Shown: positions 15,741 to 26,333, counted from the first letter of the stretch. The stretch: 63,897 bases of DNA from Ruminococcus sp. (GCA_014799785.1 JAAVHI010000101.1:1-63897); one strand, 5' to 3'. The notes: generated by a model not told the origin, from the letters alone. Translations and numbers: made by a program.

Positions 15741-17357
15741 TTGATCAAAGCCGCTGAAGCAATGGTAAAATGTCTGGAAAACGAGGGCGTTAAGGTCGTC
15801 TTTGGTTATCCGGGCGCTGCAATCTGTCCGTTTTACGACGAGCTTACACACTCGGATATACGCCACATTCTCGTAAGGCGCGAGGACAACGCGGGTCACG
15901 CCGCAAACGGCTATGCGCGTATCACGGGCAAGCCTGCGGTCTGTATCGCAACTTCGGGTCCGGGGGCTATGAACCTTATGACCGCAATAGCCACCGCATA
16001 CGCCGACAGTGTACCCCTTATATGCATTACGGGACAGGTCTCCACCGACCAGATCGGCTGCGACGTTTTCCAGGAGGTTGACACTACAGGTGCTGCCGAG
16101 CCGTTTGTTAAGTACAGCTATCTTATCAAGGACGCCTCCCAGCTTCCGCGTATTTTCAAGGAGGCTTTCTATATTGCGGGTTCGGGACGTAACGGCCCCG
16201 TGCTTATAGACGTTCCCGTCGATATCCAGCAGACTATGATAGATTTTCAGTATCCCGAAAAGGTGGAGCTTCGCACCTACAAGCCCACCGTAAAGGGAAA
16301 CAGCTTCCAGATAAAAAAGGTCTGCGAGGCTCTTAAAAATTCCGAAAGACCCCTTATCTGCGCGGGCGGTGGAGTTATTTCCGCCGACGCCTGCGGCGAG
16401 CTTCGGGAGCTTGCCGAAAAGACAAGGATACCCGTTGTCTCCACTATGATGGGACTGGGCATATTTCCCACGGAGCACCCCCTCTATATGGGTATGCTTG
16501 GTATGCACGGCGTAAGGACTGCAAACGAAGCGGTGTCCAAGTGCGACACTATGATACTCATAGGCGCGAGAGTTGGCGACAGAGCTGTCAGGTCTCCCAA
16601 ATTTCTTGCGGAGACTACAAAAATTATCCACATAGACGTTGACCCTGCCGAGATAGGCAAGAATATGCACGTTGACATTCCCCTTGTAGGCAACTGCAAG
16701 CTTATTCTGACGGAGCTTTCCGAAAAGCTGGAAAGCACTGAGCGCGCGGACTGGCTTGCGGAGCTGTCCGAGGTAAAGAACACCGTCCCCAAGGAGGACG
16801 AGACCGAGGGCTACGTGAACCCGAAAATGTTTATACGCAAGCTTTCGGCAAGACTGTCCGAGAACACGGTCTGCGTTGCTGACGTTGGTCAGAACCAGAT
16901 ATGGACCTGCAACAATTTCCGGTTCAAGGGCGGACGCTTCCTTACGAGCGGCGGCATGGGTACAATGGGATACTCCATACCTGCGGCAATAGGCGCGAAG
17001 TTTGCTTCACCCGATTCTGAGGTCGTGGCCATATGCGGCGACGGTTCTTTCCAGATGCAGATGATGGAGCTTGCTACTATTGTTCAGGAAAAAATTCCCG
17101 TTAAGATTATCCTTATGCGGAACAACCGTCTGGGAATGGTTCGGGAACTCCAGACAAATCTCTATAAGGACAATCAGACAGCCGTTCACATTGCCGACGG
17201 AAACCCCGACTTTGTGGCTCTTGCGGAAGCTTACGGCATAAGAGCGGAGCGTGTCTGCACCATGGCGGAGGCGGAGGAAGCTATTGAGCATCTCTGTGAG
17301 GCGGACACTCCTTATCTGCTGGAGTGCAACGTGTGGAGAAACGAGTCCACGCTATAA
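15741..17357 (+). CDS. ilvB: acetolactate synthase large subunit
   Basis: 538 residues with the three thiamine-diphosphate-enzyme domains. The N-terminal PYR domain has GYPGAAICPFYDEL and the cofactor-activating Glu in RREDNAGHAANGYAR. The middle FAD domain follows from about residue 190. The C-terminal domain has the diphosphate motif GDGSFQMQMMEL...NN. It condenses two pyruvates (or pyruvate and 2-oxobutyrate), the first common step to valine, leucine and isoleucine. GGAG sits eight bases before a TTG at 15741, which gives the family-typical MIKAAEAMVKCLE. An upstream GTG at 15732 overlaps the ribosome site and is less likely. ilvN and ilvC follow. Confidence 0.96.
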   Translation: MIKAAEAMVKCLENEGVKVVFGYPGAAICPFYDELTHSDIRHILVRREDNAGHAANGYARITGKPAVCIATSGPGAMNLMTAIATAYADSVPLICITGQVSTDQIGCDVFQEVDTTGAAEPFVKYSYLIKDASQLPRIFKEAFYIAGSGRNGPVLIDVPVDIQQTMIDFQYPEKVELRTYKPTVKGNSFQIKKVCEALKNSERPLICAGGGVISADACGELRELAEKTRIPVVSTMMGLGIFPTEHPLYMGMLGMHGVRTANEAVSKCDTMILIGARVGDRAVRSPKFLAETTKIIHIDVDPAEIGKNMHVDIPLVGNCKLILTELSEKLESTERADWLAELSEVKNTVPKEDETEGYVNPKMFIRKLSARLSENTVCVADVGQNQIWTCNNFRFKGGRFLTSGGMGTMGYSIPAAIGAKFASPDSEVVAICGDGSFQMQMMELATIVQEKIPVKIILMRNNRLGMVRELQTNLYKDNQTAVHIADGNPDFVALAEAYGIRAERVCTMAEAEEAIEHLCEADTPYLLECNVWRNESTL

Positions 17358-17450
17358 GCGGGGAGCCCCCGCGGGCTGAGTCAATGTGGGAAAGTCCCGC
17401 ACTAATAAAACGCCGCTTGCGGCGTTTTGCCCCCTATCAAGGGGGTGGGT
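17358..17450 (+). repeat. GC-rich dispersed repeat, copy 1
   Basis: Begins at the base after the ilvB stop. The left end GCGGGGAGCCCCCGCGGG then CTGAGTCA and the right end GCCCCCTATCAAGGGGGTGGG are shared with copies at 19233 and 44430; the centre differs. A perfect terminator hairpin (AAAACGCCGC/GCGGCGTTTT, 17407-17428) sits inside this copy. Confidence 0.8.
17407..17428 (+). terminator. terminator-like hairpin inside repeat copy 1
   Basis: Ten-base perfect stem with a TT loop and a T4 tail. It could end or attenuate the ilvB message before ilvN. Confidence 0.65.
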
Positions 17451-17593
17451 TACATAAAAATGTCAAGTATTTAACAGTTCGATATATAACTCACAGTTAT
17501 GCTGCACATAAAATATATATATTTTACGCATATCAAAAAATATGGTAAAATTATAATGAAAACACTGTAATCTAAAGGCAAAGGAGCTGTTCC

Positions 17594-18088
17594 ATGAAAC
17601 ATACAATTTCTATTCTTGTGGAGAACCACGCGGGTGTGCTGTCAAGAATTTCGGGACTTTTCTCCCGCCGCGGCTTTAATATCGACAGCCTTGCGGTGGG
17701 CGAGACCGACGATCCCGAAACCTCACGCGTTACCATCGTAGCCGAGGGGGACGAGCATACCGTCGAGCAGCTTGAAAAGCAGCTCAACAAGCTTATAGAC
17801 ACCATAAAGGTCAAGACCCTTGCTCCCGAGGAGCTGCTTCCCAGAGAGCTTCAGCTTATCAAGATAAACGCAAATCCCCAGCAGCGCGGCGAGATACTTA
17901 CCGTCTGCGAGATAATGGGCGCAAAGATAATTGATATTTCCGCAAACACCATGACGCTGGAGATTTCCGACACACCAGTACACCTGATGCGGTTTGAGGA
18001 GCTTATCCGTCCCTACGGAATCAAGGAGATTGTCCGCACAGGCGTTATCGCGATACAAAAGGGCGCGGATACGATTACCAAAAAATAA
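17594..18088 (+). CDS. ilvN: acetolactate synthase small (regulatory) subunit
   Basis: 164 residues, the normal size for the IlvN/IlvH regulatory subunit. The N-terminal ACT domain (HTISILVENHAGVLSRISGLFSRRGFNIDSLAVGETDDPETSRVTIV) binds valine for feedback control. The C-terminal half (LPRELQLIKINANPQQRGEILTVCEIMGAKIIDIS) activates the large subunit. An AAAGGAG site precedes the ATG. It is separated from ilvB by 236 bases holding a dispersed repeat, which is a longer gap than the usual tight ilvB-ilvN spacing. Confidence 0.95.
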   Translation: MKHTISILVENHAGVLSRISGLFSRRGFNIDSLAVGETDDPETSRVTIVAEGDEHTVEQLEKQLNKLIDTIKVKTLAPEELLPRELQLIKINANPQQRGEILTVCEIMGAKIIDISANTMTLEISDTPVHLMRFEELIRPYGIKEIVRTGVIAIQKGADTITKK

Positions 18089-18095
18089 AAACAAT

Positions 18096-18135
18096 GTAGG
18101 GCGGGAGCAAGCCAATTCAGGCTGCCCCACCTTAC
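18096..18135 (+). other. long hairpin between ilvN and ilvC
   Basis: About 16 base pairs with two bulges around an AATTCA loop, from GTAGGGCGGG to CCCCACCTTAC. It lacks a T run, so it may be a REP-like element or mRNA-stability hairpin rather than a terminator. Confidence 0.5.
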
Positions 18136-18197
18136 AAAACAAATTATAAATTAAACGGCTGACGCTGTTTGATATAGTACACAAAAAATTAATATAA

Positions 18198-19232
<1,035 letters not shown>

Positions 19233-19320
19233 GCGGGGAGCCCCCGCAGGCTGAGTCACCCCCACTGTTAAATACGGCGGATATTGACTTTGCTTTTGCC
19301 CCCTCAAGGGGGCGGGTGAG
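19233..19320 (+). repeat. GC-rich dispersed repeat, copy 2
   Basis: Begins at the base after the ilvC stop codon. Both ends match copies at 17358 and 44430 (left GCGGGGAGCCCCCGC, right GCCCCCTCAAGGGGGC), while the middle is unrelated. Confidence 0.8.
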
Positions 19321-19343
19321 TTTGTTGAAATTATACTGCAATA

Positions 19344-19384
19344 AAAAAACGAAGCATGGAATTGATTTCATGCTCCGTTTTTTT
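19344..19384 (+). terminator. terminator after ilvC
   Basis: Stem AAACG-AGCATG with CATGCT-CGTTT around a ten-base loop, followed by a long T run that merges into the next promoter. Confidence 0.8.
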
Positions 19385-19385
19385 A

Positions 19386-19414
19386 TTGACAAGTCAGCTG
19401 CTTTAAAGTATAAT
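19386..19414 (+). promoter_or_regulatory. promoter of the second low-GC cassette
   Basis: Perfect TTGACA (19386-19391), 17-base spacer, perfect TATAAT (19409-19414). Near-copy of the promoter at 8788-8816 over about 55 bases. Confidence 0.9.
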
Positions 19415-19455
19415 AGTTACTGAGTTAAATCAGAATTTTACGGGTGAAAACAATT

Positions 19456-20079
19456 ATGAGTTATGAAGAAAATAGAGTATATTACGCAGACAGATCTATA
19501 ATAAAAATAACAAAAATTGTTGTGGGATTATTTATACTGTTTACAGTTTTCACAGGATATAATTTTCAGTTGTCGTATGAGCTGACTTTTATTTCAAATT
19601 CCTCATGCGGCTTGTTATTGCTATTGGACGGAACAGTAAGTTTAATTAGAAAGAAAGCCTTACCTGCGATTTTGTATCAATTTGTACTGCCATGTATATT
19701 AACCGTTTTTTGTTGTATATTTTTTAAAATCTTCGGTTGGCACGATTTTAATTTTAGCGGAATGTTTTTCTTCATGCATGGAATAAATCCCGTTTTGGCT
19801 TTGGCAATGTATTTGTTTACGACAAAGCTCGAATTGAAGGATAAAAAAGATTATGTCAGAAGAATTTTTATAGCTCCGGTTATGGTAATGTGTTACTTGC
19901 TATTTGATTATATTCGTTTTCTTATTACCGGTAACTTAGTGTATGGCTTGGTTTCAGCTGAAAGTCTGACATTTGTTAAAGCTGCTGTAATCGGAATTGT
20001 TTACTATGCATCAATAGCATTTATGAGCTATGGCTTACTTAATTTAAAGTTGTATGTTCAAAAGAAAACAGAGAGATAA
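19456..20079 (+). CDS. integral membrane protein, possibly Pr6Pr-like
   Basis: 207 residues with six to seven hydrophobic helices and short loops, starting MSYEENRVYYADRSIIK. The segment MFFFMHGINPVLALAMYLFT recalls the His-x-x-x-Pro-Val-Leu-Ala signature of predicted six-helix Pr6Pr membrane proteins, but the match is partial. The function is unknown. The ATG at 19456 has only a weak ribosome site (GGGTG); a GTG at 19444 in the same frame is an alternative. The gene is strikingly AT-rich compared with ilvC and the GGDEF-EAL gene. It shares promoter, terminator and 3' flanking repeat with the hydrolase cassette at 8.8-9.7 kb. Confidence 0.65.
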   Translation: MSYEENRVYYADRSIIKITKIVVGLFILFTVFTGYNFQLSYELTFISNSSCGLLLLLDGTVSLIRKKALPAILYQFVLPCILTVFCCIFFKIFGWHDFNFSGMFFFMHGINPVLALAMYLFTTKLELKDKKDYVRRIFIAPVMVMCYLLFDYIRFLITGNLVYGLVSAESLTFVKAAVIGIVYYASIAFMSYGLLNLKLYVQKKTER

Positions 20080-20132
20080 TTTTCAATAAAAAAGCGTAAC
20101 TTCCGATGTATGCGAATAAATAATTAAAATAA

Positions 20133-20164
20133 GCCCGAAAGCAGTTGAAAAATTGCTTTCGGGC
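20133..20164 (-). terminator. hairpin at the 3' end of cassette 2
   Basis: Perfect 11-base stem (GCCCGAAAGCA / TGCTTTCGGGC), related in sequence to 9678-9713. On the minus strand it is followed by TTATTTTAATT, so it can end the GGDEF-EAL transcript. Confidence 0.65.
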
Positions 20165-20168
20165 ATTA

Positions 20169-20188
20169 CTTCTATATGAGTATCGCTC
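20169..20188 (-). repeat. AT-rich repeat fragment, third copy
   Basis: CTTCTATATGAGTAT followed by CGCTCTT; matches 9720-9741 and, inverted, 8722-8737. Confidence 0.65.
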
Positions 20189-20212
20189 TTATATTCAGAC
20201 GGTTTTGGTTAT

Positions 20213-22780
20213 TTATTTGGAAATGATAAAGTCCTCGGCAAACTTCTCCGAGTCGCCACCGTCATCATCTTCCTGCTTGAGGCGGTCAAGCTCCTCCTTT
20301 TCATAGGCAAGCTTGCGCTCGTTTTCTTCAAGCATACGCTTGTCGGGCTTGTGGAGAGCGTCGTATCTTTCCACAAATTCTATCGCAGCGTTCTCGTCAA
20401 GAGGCTTGCTCATAAGGAAGCCCTGAATGTAGTCGCACTTCATATCCGCAAGGAAGTTGTACTGTCCCACGGTCTCGATACCCTCCGCAACGGTGTGTAT
20501 GCCGAGATTGTGAACAAGGTCGATAATGGAGTCGGTAATGGCGTAGTCGCGCTGATTGTTGTTGATCTCGTCGATAAAGGACTTGTCGATCTTCAGACAC
20601 TTTATCGGGAAGTTTTTCAGATAGTTCAGCGACGAATAGCCTGTTCCGAAATCGTCCAGAGCGAGGGCGATGCCCATGTCGTTTATCTCGCTGATAACGC
20701 TGCTTTTGGAGTCGGTGAAGTCGATAAGAGTGCTTTCGGTGATTTCAAGCTGGATATTTTTCGGATTGACCTGAGTTATATCAATTACCCTTTTTACGTG
20801 TTCAAGGTAGTTTTCACGCCTGAGTTGAACGGGAGAAACGTTTATCGACATGATAACGTCGGGGTTAAGATCCTCGTTTATCTGTTTAAGGGTACGGCAG
20901 GCGCTTTCAAATATCCATGTTCCTATCTGGACGATCTCGCCGCTCTCCTCGGCAACGCCGATAAACTCCGCAGGGGGAACTATTCCGAATTCGGGACTGT
21001 TCCATCTGAGCAGCACCTCAAAGCCGTGGATATCGCTGGTGGTGGTGGAAATGATCGGCTGATAGTGGAGCAGCAGCTCGCCATTTTTCAGCGCGCCGCC
21101 CAGACTTCTGGCGATAGCCGCCTTGCTGTAAATGCTGCGGCTTTTCTGTGAATTGGTGTAGAACGCCACTCTGTCCTTGCCCGAATCCTTGGCTCGGTGC
21201 AGAGCAAGCTCCGCGTCACGCAGAAGCAGGTCGGGGGTAAGGTCGTCGTCGGGATATATCGAAACGCCTATAGAGAACTTGATATAGATGTTGTCGTTGA
21301 TGATCTCCAGCGGCTTGTCGAAGCAGGAATGAAGCTTTTCAAGAACTTCATATACCGCCGAGGGGTCGGTATCAAATTCCTTGATGATCACGAATTCGTC
21401 TCCGCTGAAGCGGAACACAGGGTACTGGAGGCGTTTAAGCTCCTTGCCGAACACGCCGAGAACGGCGTCGCCGTAGGTGTGACCGAGGGTCTCGTTTATC
21501 CATTTGAAGTTGTCCACGTCCATGAACATTACCGCAAAGCGGCTTCTGCCCTCCTCGCGGGTGCGGATCATGTCCTCCATGTATTCGTAAAGGCTCACGC
21601 GGTTGTTTAGACCCGTAAGGGTATCGGTGGTGTCAAAGCTGCTTATGACCGCGTTTTTCGCCTGTATTATCTCGGCTATCTTGTTGATATTAGCGGCGGC
21701 GCAGCCTATTTCGGTCTTGCCCGAAGCTTTGATTCGGTAATTGAGGTTGCCCGCGGCGATCTCCTCGGTACAGCCGCAAAGCTCGTTAAGACCCGCGCTT
21801 TCTGTTTTGAGGATATTTATTCCGAAAATAAAAGTCAGAGCCGTAAGGCAGACAAGTACCGCAAGCTGCTGCAAAAATGTCTTGTAGACGCTGCCGTTTA
21901 TTTCGTCGCTGTCAAAGAGTACGATAACGTTCCAGCCGCTGACGGAGCTTGTTTCCCTGTAGTAGTAGACTGTGCCGCCTTTTTCGGAAACGTAGCTGTC
22001 AACGTATCCGGGAGACACAGCTCTTTGCGCGATTACGTTTTCGAGTGGCTTGTCGGAAAGAGAAAATTTTCCAAGGAAATCCGACGAGTTAGGGGAATAT
22101 ATCACCGAGGAATTGCACTCCACGATAGGGTAGCTGCCCGAATTGAAAGTATATTTTGAAAGCGCGGAGAAGATGCTGTCCGCTCTTATTTCAATTCCGC
22201 AGAACGCGTAGGTGTTTCCGCCCGAAATAAGGGGCTGTATAACGGTAACAACGCTCTCCTCGGCGTTGAAAAGTCCCGGGGAAGTTTCAAGGCATATGTA
22301 TTCGCTTGACGACGCGCCCGAAATATACTTCTGATACCAGGAGCGCTCGGTGAGGGCGTACTTTTCCGCAGAAAGCACCTGACCGCTGTTTCCCACAAGT
22401 ATCCCACTGCTTTCGGAGACCGCCCAGACCGAAACGGCGTCCGAGCTTGCCTCGCAGGCCATATTCAGGATATCGGCGATCTTAGCTGTGTTTGTTTCCG
22501 CCGAGCCTGAGTTCAGGCCGATTATATAGTTTTCCATAAGCGGATTTGACGCAGCCGTACCGAGCTGAGCTTCGGCGGCTTTTATATGGTCGTTGAGAAG
22601 TCCCGAAACGAGATTTCCCGTATTTGTCATGATCTGCATTGAATTTGCCGAAGCGTTTATCCGCGTAAGAACAAAAGACATTGCCGCAAAAACGAGCATC
22701 AGCACAGACGCAAGAACAAGGAAGCGTGAAATGATACGCTTTGAATATTTTGTATTTTCGGCATATTTAGTTTTGGACAT
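20213..22780 (-). CDS. membrane cyclic di-GMP enzyme: Cache-HAMP-GGDEF-EAL
   Basis: 855 residues. A membrane helix near residue 20 is followed by a ~260-residue extracellular double-Cache-like sensor, a second helix (near residue 305), a HAMP-like linker (about 330-375), a GGDEF domain, an EAL domain and an acidic helical tail. The GGDEF active site reads FRFSGDEF, so the first Gly is Ser and cyclase activity is doubtful. The EAL domain looks active: Glu in FEVLLRW, Asn in MSINVSP, Glu in LEITES, the Asp pair in ALDDFGTGYSS, Lys in KIDKSFI, Glu in AEGIET and Gln in YIQGFLMSKP. It is therefore probably a signal-controlled phosphodiesterase. Confidence 0.92.
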   Translation of the reverse strand: MSKTKYAENTKYSKRIISRFLVLASVLMLVFAAMSFVLTRINASANSMQIMTNTGNLVSGLLNDHIKAAEAQLGTAASNPLMENYIIGLNSGSAETNTAKIADILNMACEASSDAVSVWAVSESSGILVGNSGQVLSAEKYALTERSWYQKYISGASSSEYICLETSPGLFNAEESVVTVIQPLISGGNTYAFCGIEIRADSIFSALSKYTFNSGSYPIVECNSSVIYSPNSSDFLGKFSLSDKPLENVIAQRAVSPGYVDSYVSEKGGTVYYYRETSSVSGWNVIVLFDSDEINGSVYKTFLQQLAVLVCLTALTFIFGINILKTESAGLNELCGCTEEIAAGNLNYRIKASGKTEIGCAAANINKIAEIIQAKNAVISSFDTTDTLTGLNNRVSLYEYMEDMIRTREEGRSRFAVMFMDVDNFKWINETLGHTYGDAVLGVFGKELKRLQYPVFRFSGDEFVIIKEFDTDPSAVYEVLEKLHSCFDKPLEIINDNIYIKFSIGVSIYPDDDLTPDLLLRDAELALHRAKDSGKDRVAFYTNSQKSRSIYSKAAIARSLGGALKNGELLLHYQPIISTTTSDIHGFEVLLRWNSPEFGIVPPAEFIGVAEESGEIVQIGTWIFESACRTLKQINEDLNPDVIMSINVSPVQLRRENYLEHVKRVIDITQVNPKNIQLEITESTLIDFTDSKSSVISEINDMGIALALDDFGTGYSSLNYLKNFPIKCLKIDKSFIDEINNNQRDYAITDSIIDLVHNLGIHTVAEGIETVGQYNFLADMKCDYIQGFLMSKPLDENAAIEFVERYDALHKPDKRMLEENERKLAYEKEELDRLKQEDDDGGDSEKFAEDFIISK

Positions 22781-23123
22781 AGTTTAAGCTCCTTAGGGGG
22801 AAAGCCCCGTCAAAATGTGAACTGCCGTAAAATTTACATAAGCTGTAATTATTATAACATATCGGTTATAAATTTAAAACAGTTTTTTTATATTTTATTT
22901 TTTTCGTCGTTTTAAACAAATTGGGAATATTTTTTTCGGCACGGCTTCAACAGGCCATAGAGCCGAAAAGTTGTTTTGATAGTTCGGCATTGTGGTATTC
23001 TGAGGTAAATTGACTTGCCTGTCAAGCCGCTGCTCCGTATTGACAAATACTTCAAAAAGGGTTATACTTATTATTAAAATATTATTAATATAATATGCTG
23101 TTGAGCGGGAAAGGAGCTTTTTT
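22781..23123. other. 343-base divergent intergenic region
   Basis: Contains a minus-strand TATAAT near 22850 serving the GGDEF-EAL gene (its -35 is poor) and the plus-strand beta-mannosidase promoter at 23040-23068. I see no open frame or RNA gene in the AT-rich middle. Confidence 0.5.
23040..23068 (+). promoter_or_regulatory. promoter of the beta-mannosidase gene
   Basis: TTGACA (23040-23045), 17-base spacer, TATACT (23063-23068), 55 bases before the start codon. Confidence 0.8.
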
Positions 23124-25583
23124 ATGGTACAGCAGCTTAACGAAAACTGGATACTTCAAAGCGGAACGGCGGAGGGCATTCGCACCAATATCCCATGCTC
23201 GGTCTACGACTGCCTTATCCGCGCGGGGAAAATACCCGACCCTTACTTCGGGGAAAATCAGTACGCCGCGTTGGAGCTTTCCGACGGAAACTATGTCTTT
23301 GAACACGCTTTTATCCCCTCGCAGGATATTCTCGCCTGCGAAAAAATATATCTTCGCTTCAACGGTATCGACACCCTTGCGGAAATACTGCTCAACGGCT
23401 CGGCTATAGGCAGGGCTGAAAATATGCACCGCGTATATGAATACGACGTTACAGGTCTGCTTCGGGAGGATCGAAACGTTATTTCCGTAAGACTTTTTTC
23501 TCCGCTGGAATACATACGCACCGCCCATAAGCAGAAACCTGCATGGGGTGTAAATTCCACAGTAGAGGGCTTTCCGCAGATACGCAAGGCGCACTATATG
23601 TTCGGCTGGGACTGGGGTCCGCAGCTTCCCGATCTGGGCATCTGGCGCGGCGTTGAGCTTGAGGGAGTGAACGGCGGCAGGATAGAAAGCGTTTATGTCA
23701 AGCAGGAGCATTCCGTGGCGGGAGTACGCCTGATATTCGATACGAGGATCGCGGACATATCCTCGGATAACCTCCGTATCGGAATAAACGTTACCTCTCC
23801 CGACGGCGAGGATATCGTTGTCTCGGATAATGTGAAAGACAAGGCTGTGGCTCCCGAATGCATGATAACCTCTCCGCTACTCTGGAACGTAAAGGGCTAC
23901 GGCAAGCAGAATCTGTACATGGCTAAGGTAATGCTTTTCAACGGCGAAGAGCCTGTGGATATCCGTGAATTCAACATAGGCCTGCGTACAGTTGAGCTTT
24001 GCCGCGATCCCGACAAGGAGGACGGCGAGGAATTCTGCTTCCGCGTAAACGGCATTAAAATATTTGCTATGGGCGCAAACTATGTCCCCGAAGATCAGAT
24101 ACTTCCCAGACGCTCCGCAGACCGCACAAGAGATCTTCTGAAAAGCTGTGCGGCGGCAAACTATAACATGATACGGGTATGGGGCGGCGGCTTCTATCCC
24201 GACGACAGCTTCTATGACACCTGCGACCGTTTGGGTCTGCTGGTATGGCAGGACTTTGCTTTCGCCTGCGCGGTCTACAACGCCGACGCGAATTTCAGCA
24301 CGAACATCAAGCAGGAGTTCATAGACAACATAAAGCGTCTGCGCAATCACCCCTCGCTGGGTATGTGGTGCGGAAACAACGAGATCGAGTCCGCTATACA
24401 GTACTGGGGCATACCCGTTACCGAGGAGCAGAAGCAGGGTTATCTGAGAATATTTGAAAAGCTGATACCAAGCGTTCTGAAGCACTACGACCCCCAGACC
24501 CCCTACTGGCCCTCGTCTCCCTCGTCGGGAGGAGGCTTCGACGAGTCAAGCGCGGAAAACAGGGGCGACTCCCACTACTGGGCGGTATGGCACAACTGCA
24601 AGCCCTTTGACGATTTCAAAAAGCACAAGTTCCGCTTCTGCTCGGAGTATGGCTTTGAATCCATTCCCGGCATGAAAACGGTTCGCACCTTTGCGCGGGA
24701 AAATGACTTAAACCTCTGCTCGGGAGTTATGGAGGCTCACCAGAAATGCGAGGCGGGAAACGAAAAGCTGCTGTACTATCTTGCTCAGATGGTAAGATAT
24801 CCCTACAATTTTGAGGACTTGGTATACGCCACTCAGCTCGTTCAGACGGAGGCGATACGCCAGAGCGCGGAGCATATGCGCCGAAACCGCGGACGCTGCA
24901 TGGGCTCGCTTTACTGGCAGGTGAACGACAGCAATCCCGTTATATCATGGTCGTCAATAGATTATTTCGGCAGGTGGAAAGCTCTCCACTACGCCGCGAA
25001 AAAATTCTACGCGCCCGTGCTTTGCTCCATAGACGACAGCGACAAGGACAACCTTGTTATAAATATTTCCAACGAGAAGCTTGAACCGTTTTCGGGAACA
25101 GTCCGCTGGAGAGTAAGACGGAACGACACCACGGTGATCTCACAGGGCGCTGTGGACGTAAATATTCCCCCGCTGACGGCAAAGAACGTTGAGAACCTTA
25201 CCCCCACCAAGACCAAGCTTGAAAAGAATATGCTGAGAACTCACTACATAGAATATACCCTGATACATGACAACGCGGCGATCGCAAACGGAACGCTCAT
25301 GCTTGTGCAGCCGAAGCTGTTTGAATTTCTCGACCCCGAAATAACCGTGAAAGCGGATAAGGTGGGCGACAAGTACCGCTTTGAGTTTAACAGCAAAAGC
25401 TTTGTCAAGGGCGTTTATCTGGACTTCGACGAGTTCGACTGCGTTTTCGGGGACAACTGGTTCGATCTGCACGGAAAGGAATACTCTGTGCTTGCGAACA
25501 GAAAGTTCTTCCCCGAGGGACTTACCCCGCAGGAGGTCGCGGGCAAGCTGAAGATAAAGAGCTGTTACGATTTACAGCAGTGA
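23124..25583 (+). CDS. glycoside hydrolase family 2 beta-mannosidase
   Basis: 819 residues, no signal peptide. Domain order follows GH2: N-terminal sugar-binding jelly roll (about 1-165, ending HYMFGWDWGPQLPDLGIWRGVEL), an immunoglobulin-like domain, then the TIM barrel. The acid/base Glu420 is in GMWCGNNEIESA and the nucleophile Glu508 in FRFCSEYGFESIP, the forms typical of beta-mannosidases rather than galactosidases. It releases mannose from the non-reducing end of short beta-mannosides in the cytoplasm. AAAGGAG precedes the ATG. The next gene, an HD protein, starts 16 bases downstream. With GH36 at 29.5 kb it fits use of galactomannan. Confidence 0.93.
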   Translation: MVQQLNENWILQSGTAEGIRTNIPCSVYDCLIRAGKIPDPYFGENQYAALELSDGNYVFEHAFIPSQDILACEKIYLRFNGIDTLAEILLNGSAIGRAENMHRVYEYDVTGLLREDRNVISVRLFSPLEYIRTAHKQKPAWGVNSTVEGFPQIRKAHYMFGWDWGPQLPDLGIWRGVELEGVNGGRIESVYVKQEHSVAGVRLIFDTRIADISSDNLRIGINVTSPDGEDIVVSDNVKDKAVAPECMITSPLLWNVKGYGKQNLYMAKVMLFNGEEPVDIREFNIGLRTVELCRDPDKEDGEEFCFRVNGIKIFAMGANYVPEDQILPRRSADRTRDLLKSCAAANYNMIRVWGGGFYPDDSFYDTCDRLGLLVWQDFAFACAVYNADANFSTNIKQEFIDNIKRLRNHPSLGMWCGNNEIESAIQYWGIPVTEEQKQGYLRIFEKLIPSVLKHYDPQTPYWPSSPSSGGGFDESSAENRGDSHYWAVWHNCKPFDDFKKHKFRFCSEYGFESIPGMKTVRTFARENDLNLCSGVMEAHQKCEAGNEKLLYYLAQMVRYPYNFEDLVYATQLVQTEAIRQSAEHMRRNRGRCMGSLYWQVNDSNPVISWSSIDYFGRWKALHYAAKKFYAPVLCSIDDSDKDNLVINISNEKLEPFSGTVRWRVRRNDTTVISQGAVDVNIPPLTAKNVENLTPTKTKLEKNMLRTHYIEYTLIHDNAAIANGTLMLVQPKLFEFLDPEITVKADKVGDKYRFEFNSKSFVKGVYLDFDEFDCVFGDNWFDLHGKEYSVLANRKFFPEGLTPQEVAGKLKIKSCYDLQQ

Positions 25584-25599
25584 AAGGACAGGTGCGCCC

Positions 25600-26181
25600 A
25601 TGGATCACAAACAGGAATTTCTGGACATCTATAAGTCCTGCATAACAAGAGATGGAGCGGATAAGCTTCTGGAATACCTGCTCTCGGACAAAAGCGATTT
25701 TTTCACCGCTCCCGCAAGCACACGCTTTCACGGCTCCTACGAGGGAGGACTTCTCGAACACAGCCTGAACGTTTATCACTGTCTTAAAGACTACCTGAGC
25801 CGCGAGAGGGCGAAAACGGTCTACGGAATGAATTATTCCGAGGAGACGATAGCGATATCCGCGCTTCTGCACGACATCTGCAAGGTGAACTTCTACAAGG
25901 TTGACTACCGCAACGCCAAAAACGATCAGGGCGTTTGGGAGAAAGTCCCCTACTATACTATAGACGATCAGCTCCCATATGGACACGGGGAGAAGTCGGT
26001 GTACATAATCACGGGCTTTATGCGTCTCAGCCGCGAGGAAGCCTTTGCGATACGGTATCATATGGGATTTTCAAACGGCGACGACCCAAATCAGGTGGGC
26101 AGATCCTTTGAGATGTTCCCGCTGGCATTTGCGCTCAGCACCGCCGATATGGAAGCGTCCTATTTCCTTGAGGGAAAATAA
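25600..26181 (+). CDS. HD-domain protein
   Basis: 193 residues with the HD metal pattern: His54 in GGLLEHSLNV, His91-Asp92 in ALLHDICKVNF, and a later His in YGHGEKSV. It ends with FALSTADMEASYF, where an Asp usually completes the site. The layout resembles the HD half of YhaM-type phosphohydrolases without the OB-fold part. Substrate unknown. It is the second gene of the beta-mannosidase transcript and is followed by a strong terminator. Confidence 0.78.
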   Translation: MDHKQEFLDIYKSCITRDGADKLLEYLLSDKSDFFTAPASTRFHGSYEGGLLEHSLNVYHCLKDYLSRERAKTVYGMNYSEETIAISALLHDICKVNFYKVDYRNAKNDQGVWEKVPYYTIDDQLPYGHGEKSVYIITGFMRLSREEAFAIRYHMGFSNGDDPNQVGRSFEMFPLAFALSTADMEASYFLEGK

Positions 26182-26206
26182 AAAATCCGTCATTTTGAAG
26201 TTCATT

Positions 26207-26238
26207 CGCCGCTCGTTTTTCGGGCGGCGATATTTTTT
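26207..26238 (+). terminator. terminator of the beta-mannosidase/HD transcript
   Basis: CGCCGCTCG / CGGGCGGCG stem with a T5 loop, then TATTTTTTTT. Confidence 0.9.
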
Positions 26239-26333
26239 TTAAAACTCTATTCCATTTCTGCAAAATATGTGATATAATAATTGTGTATAGTTTATGCCTC
26301 TTGCGGCAAATCTTGGAATTAGGCGGTGATTTC

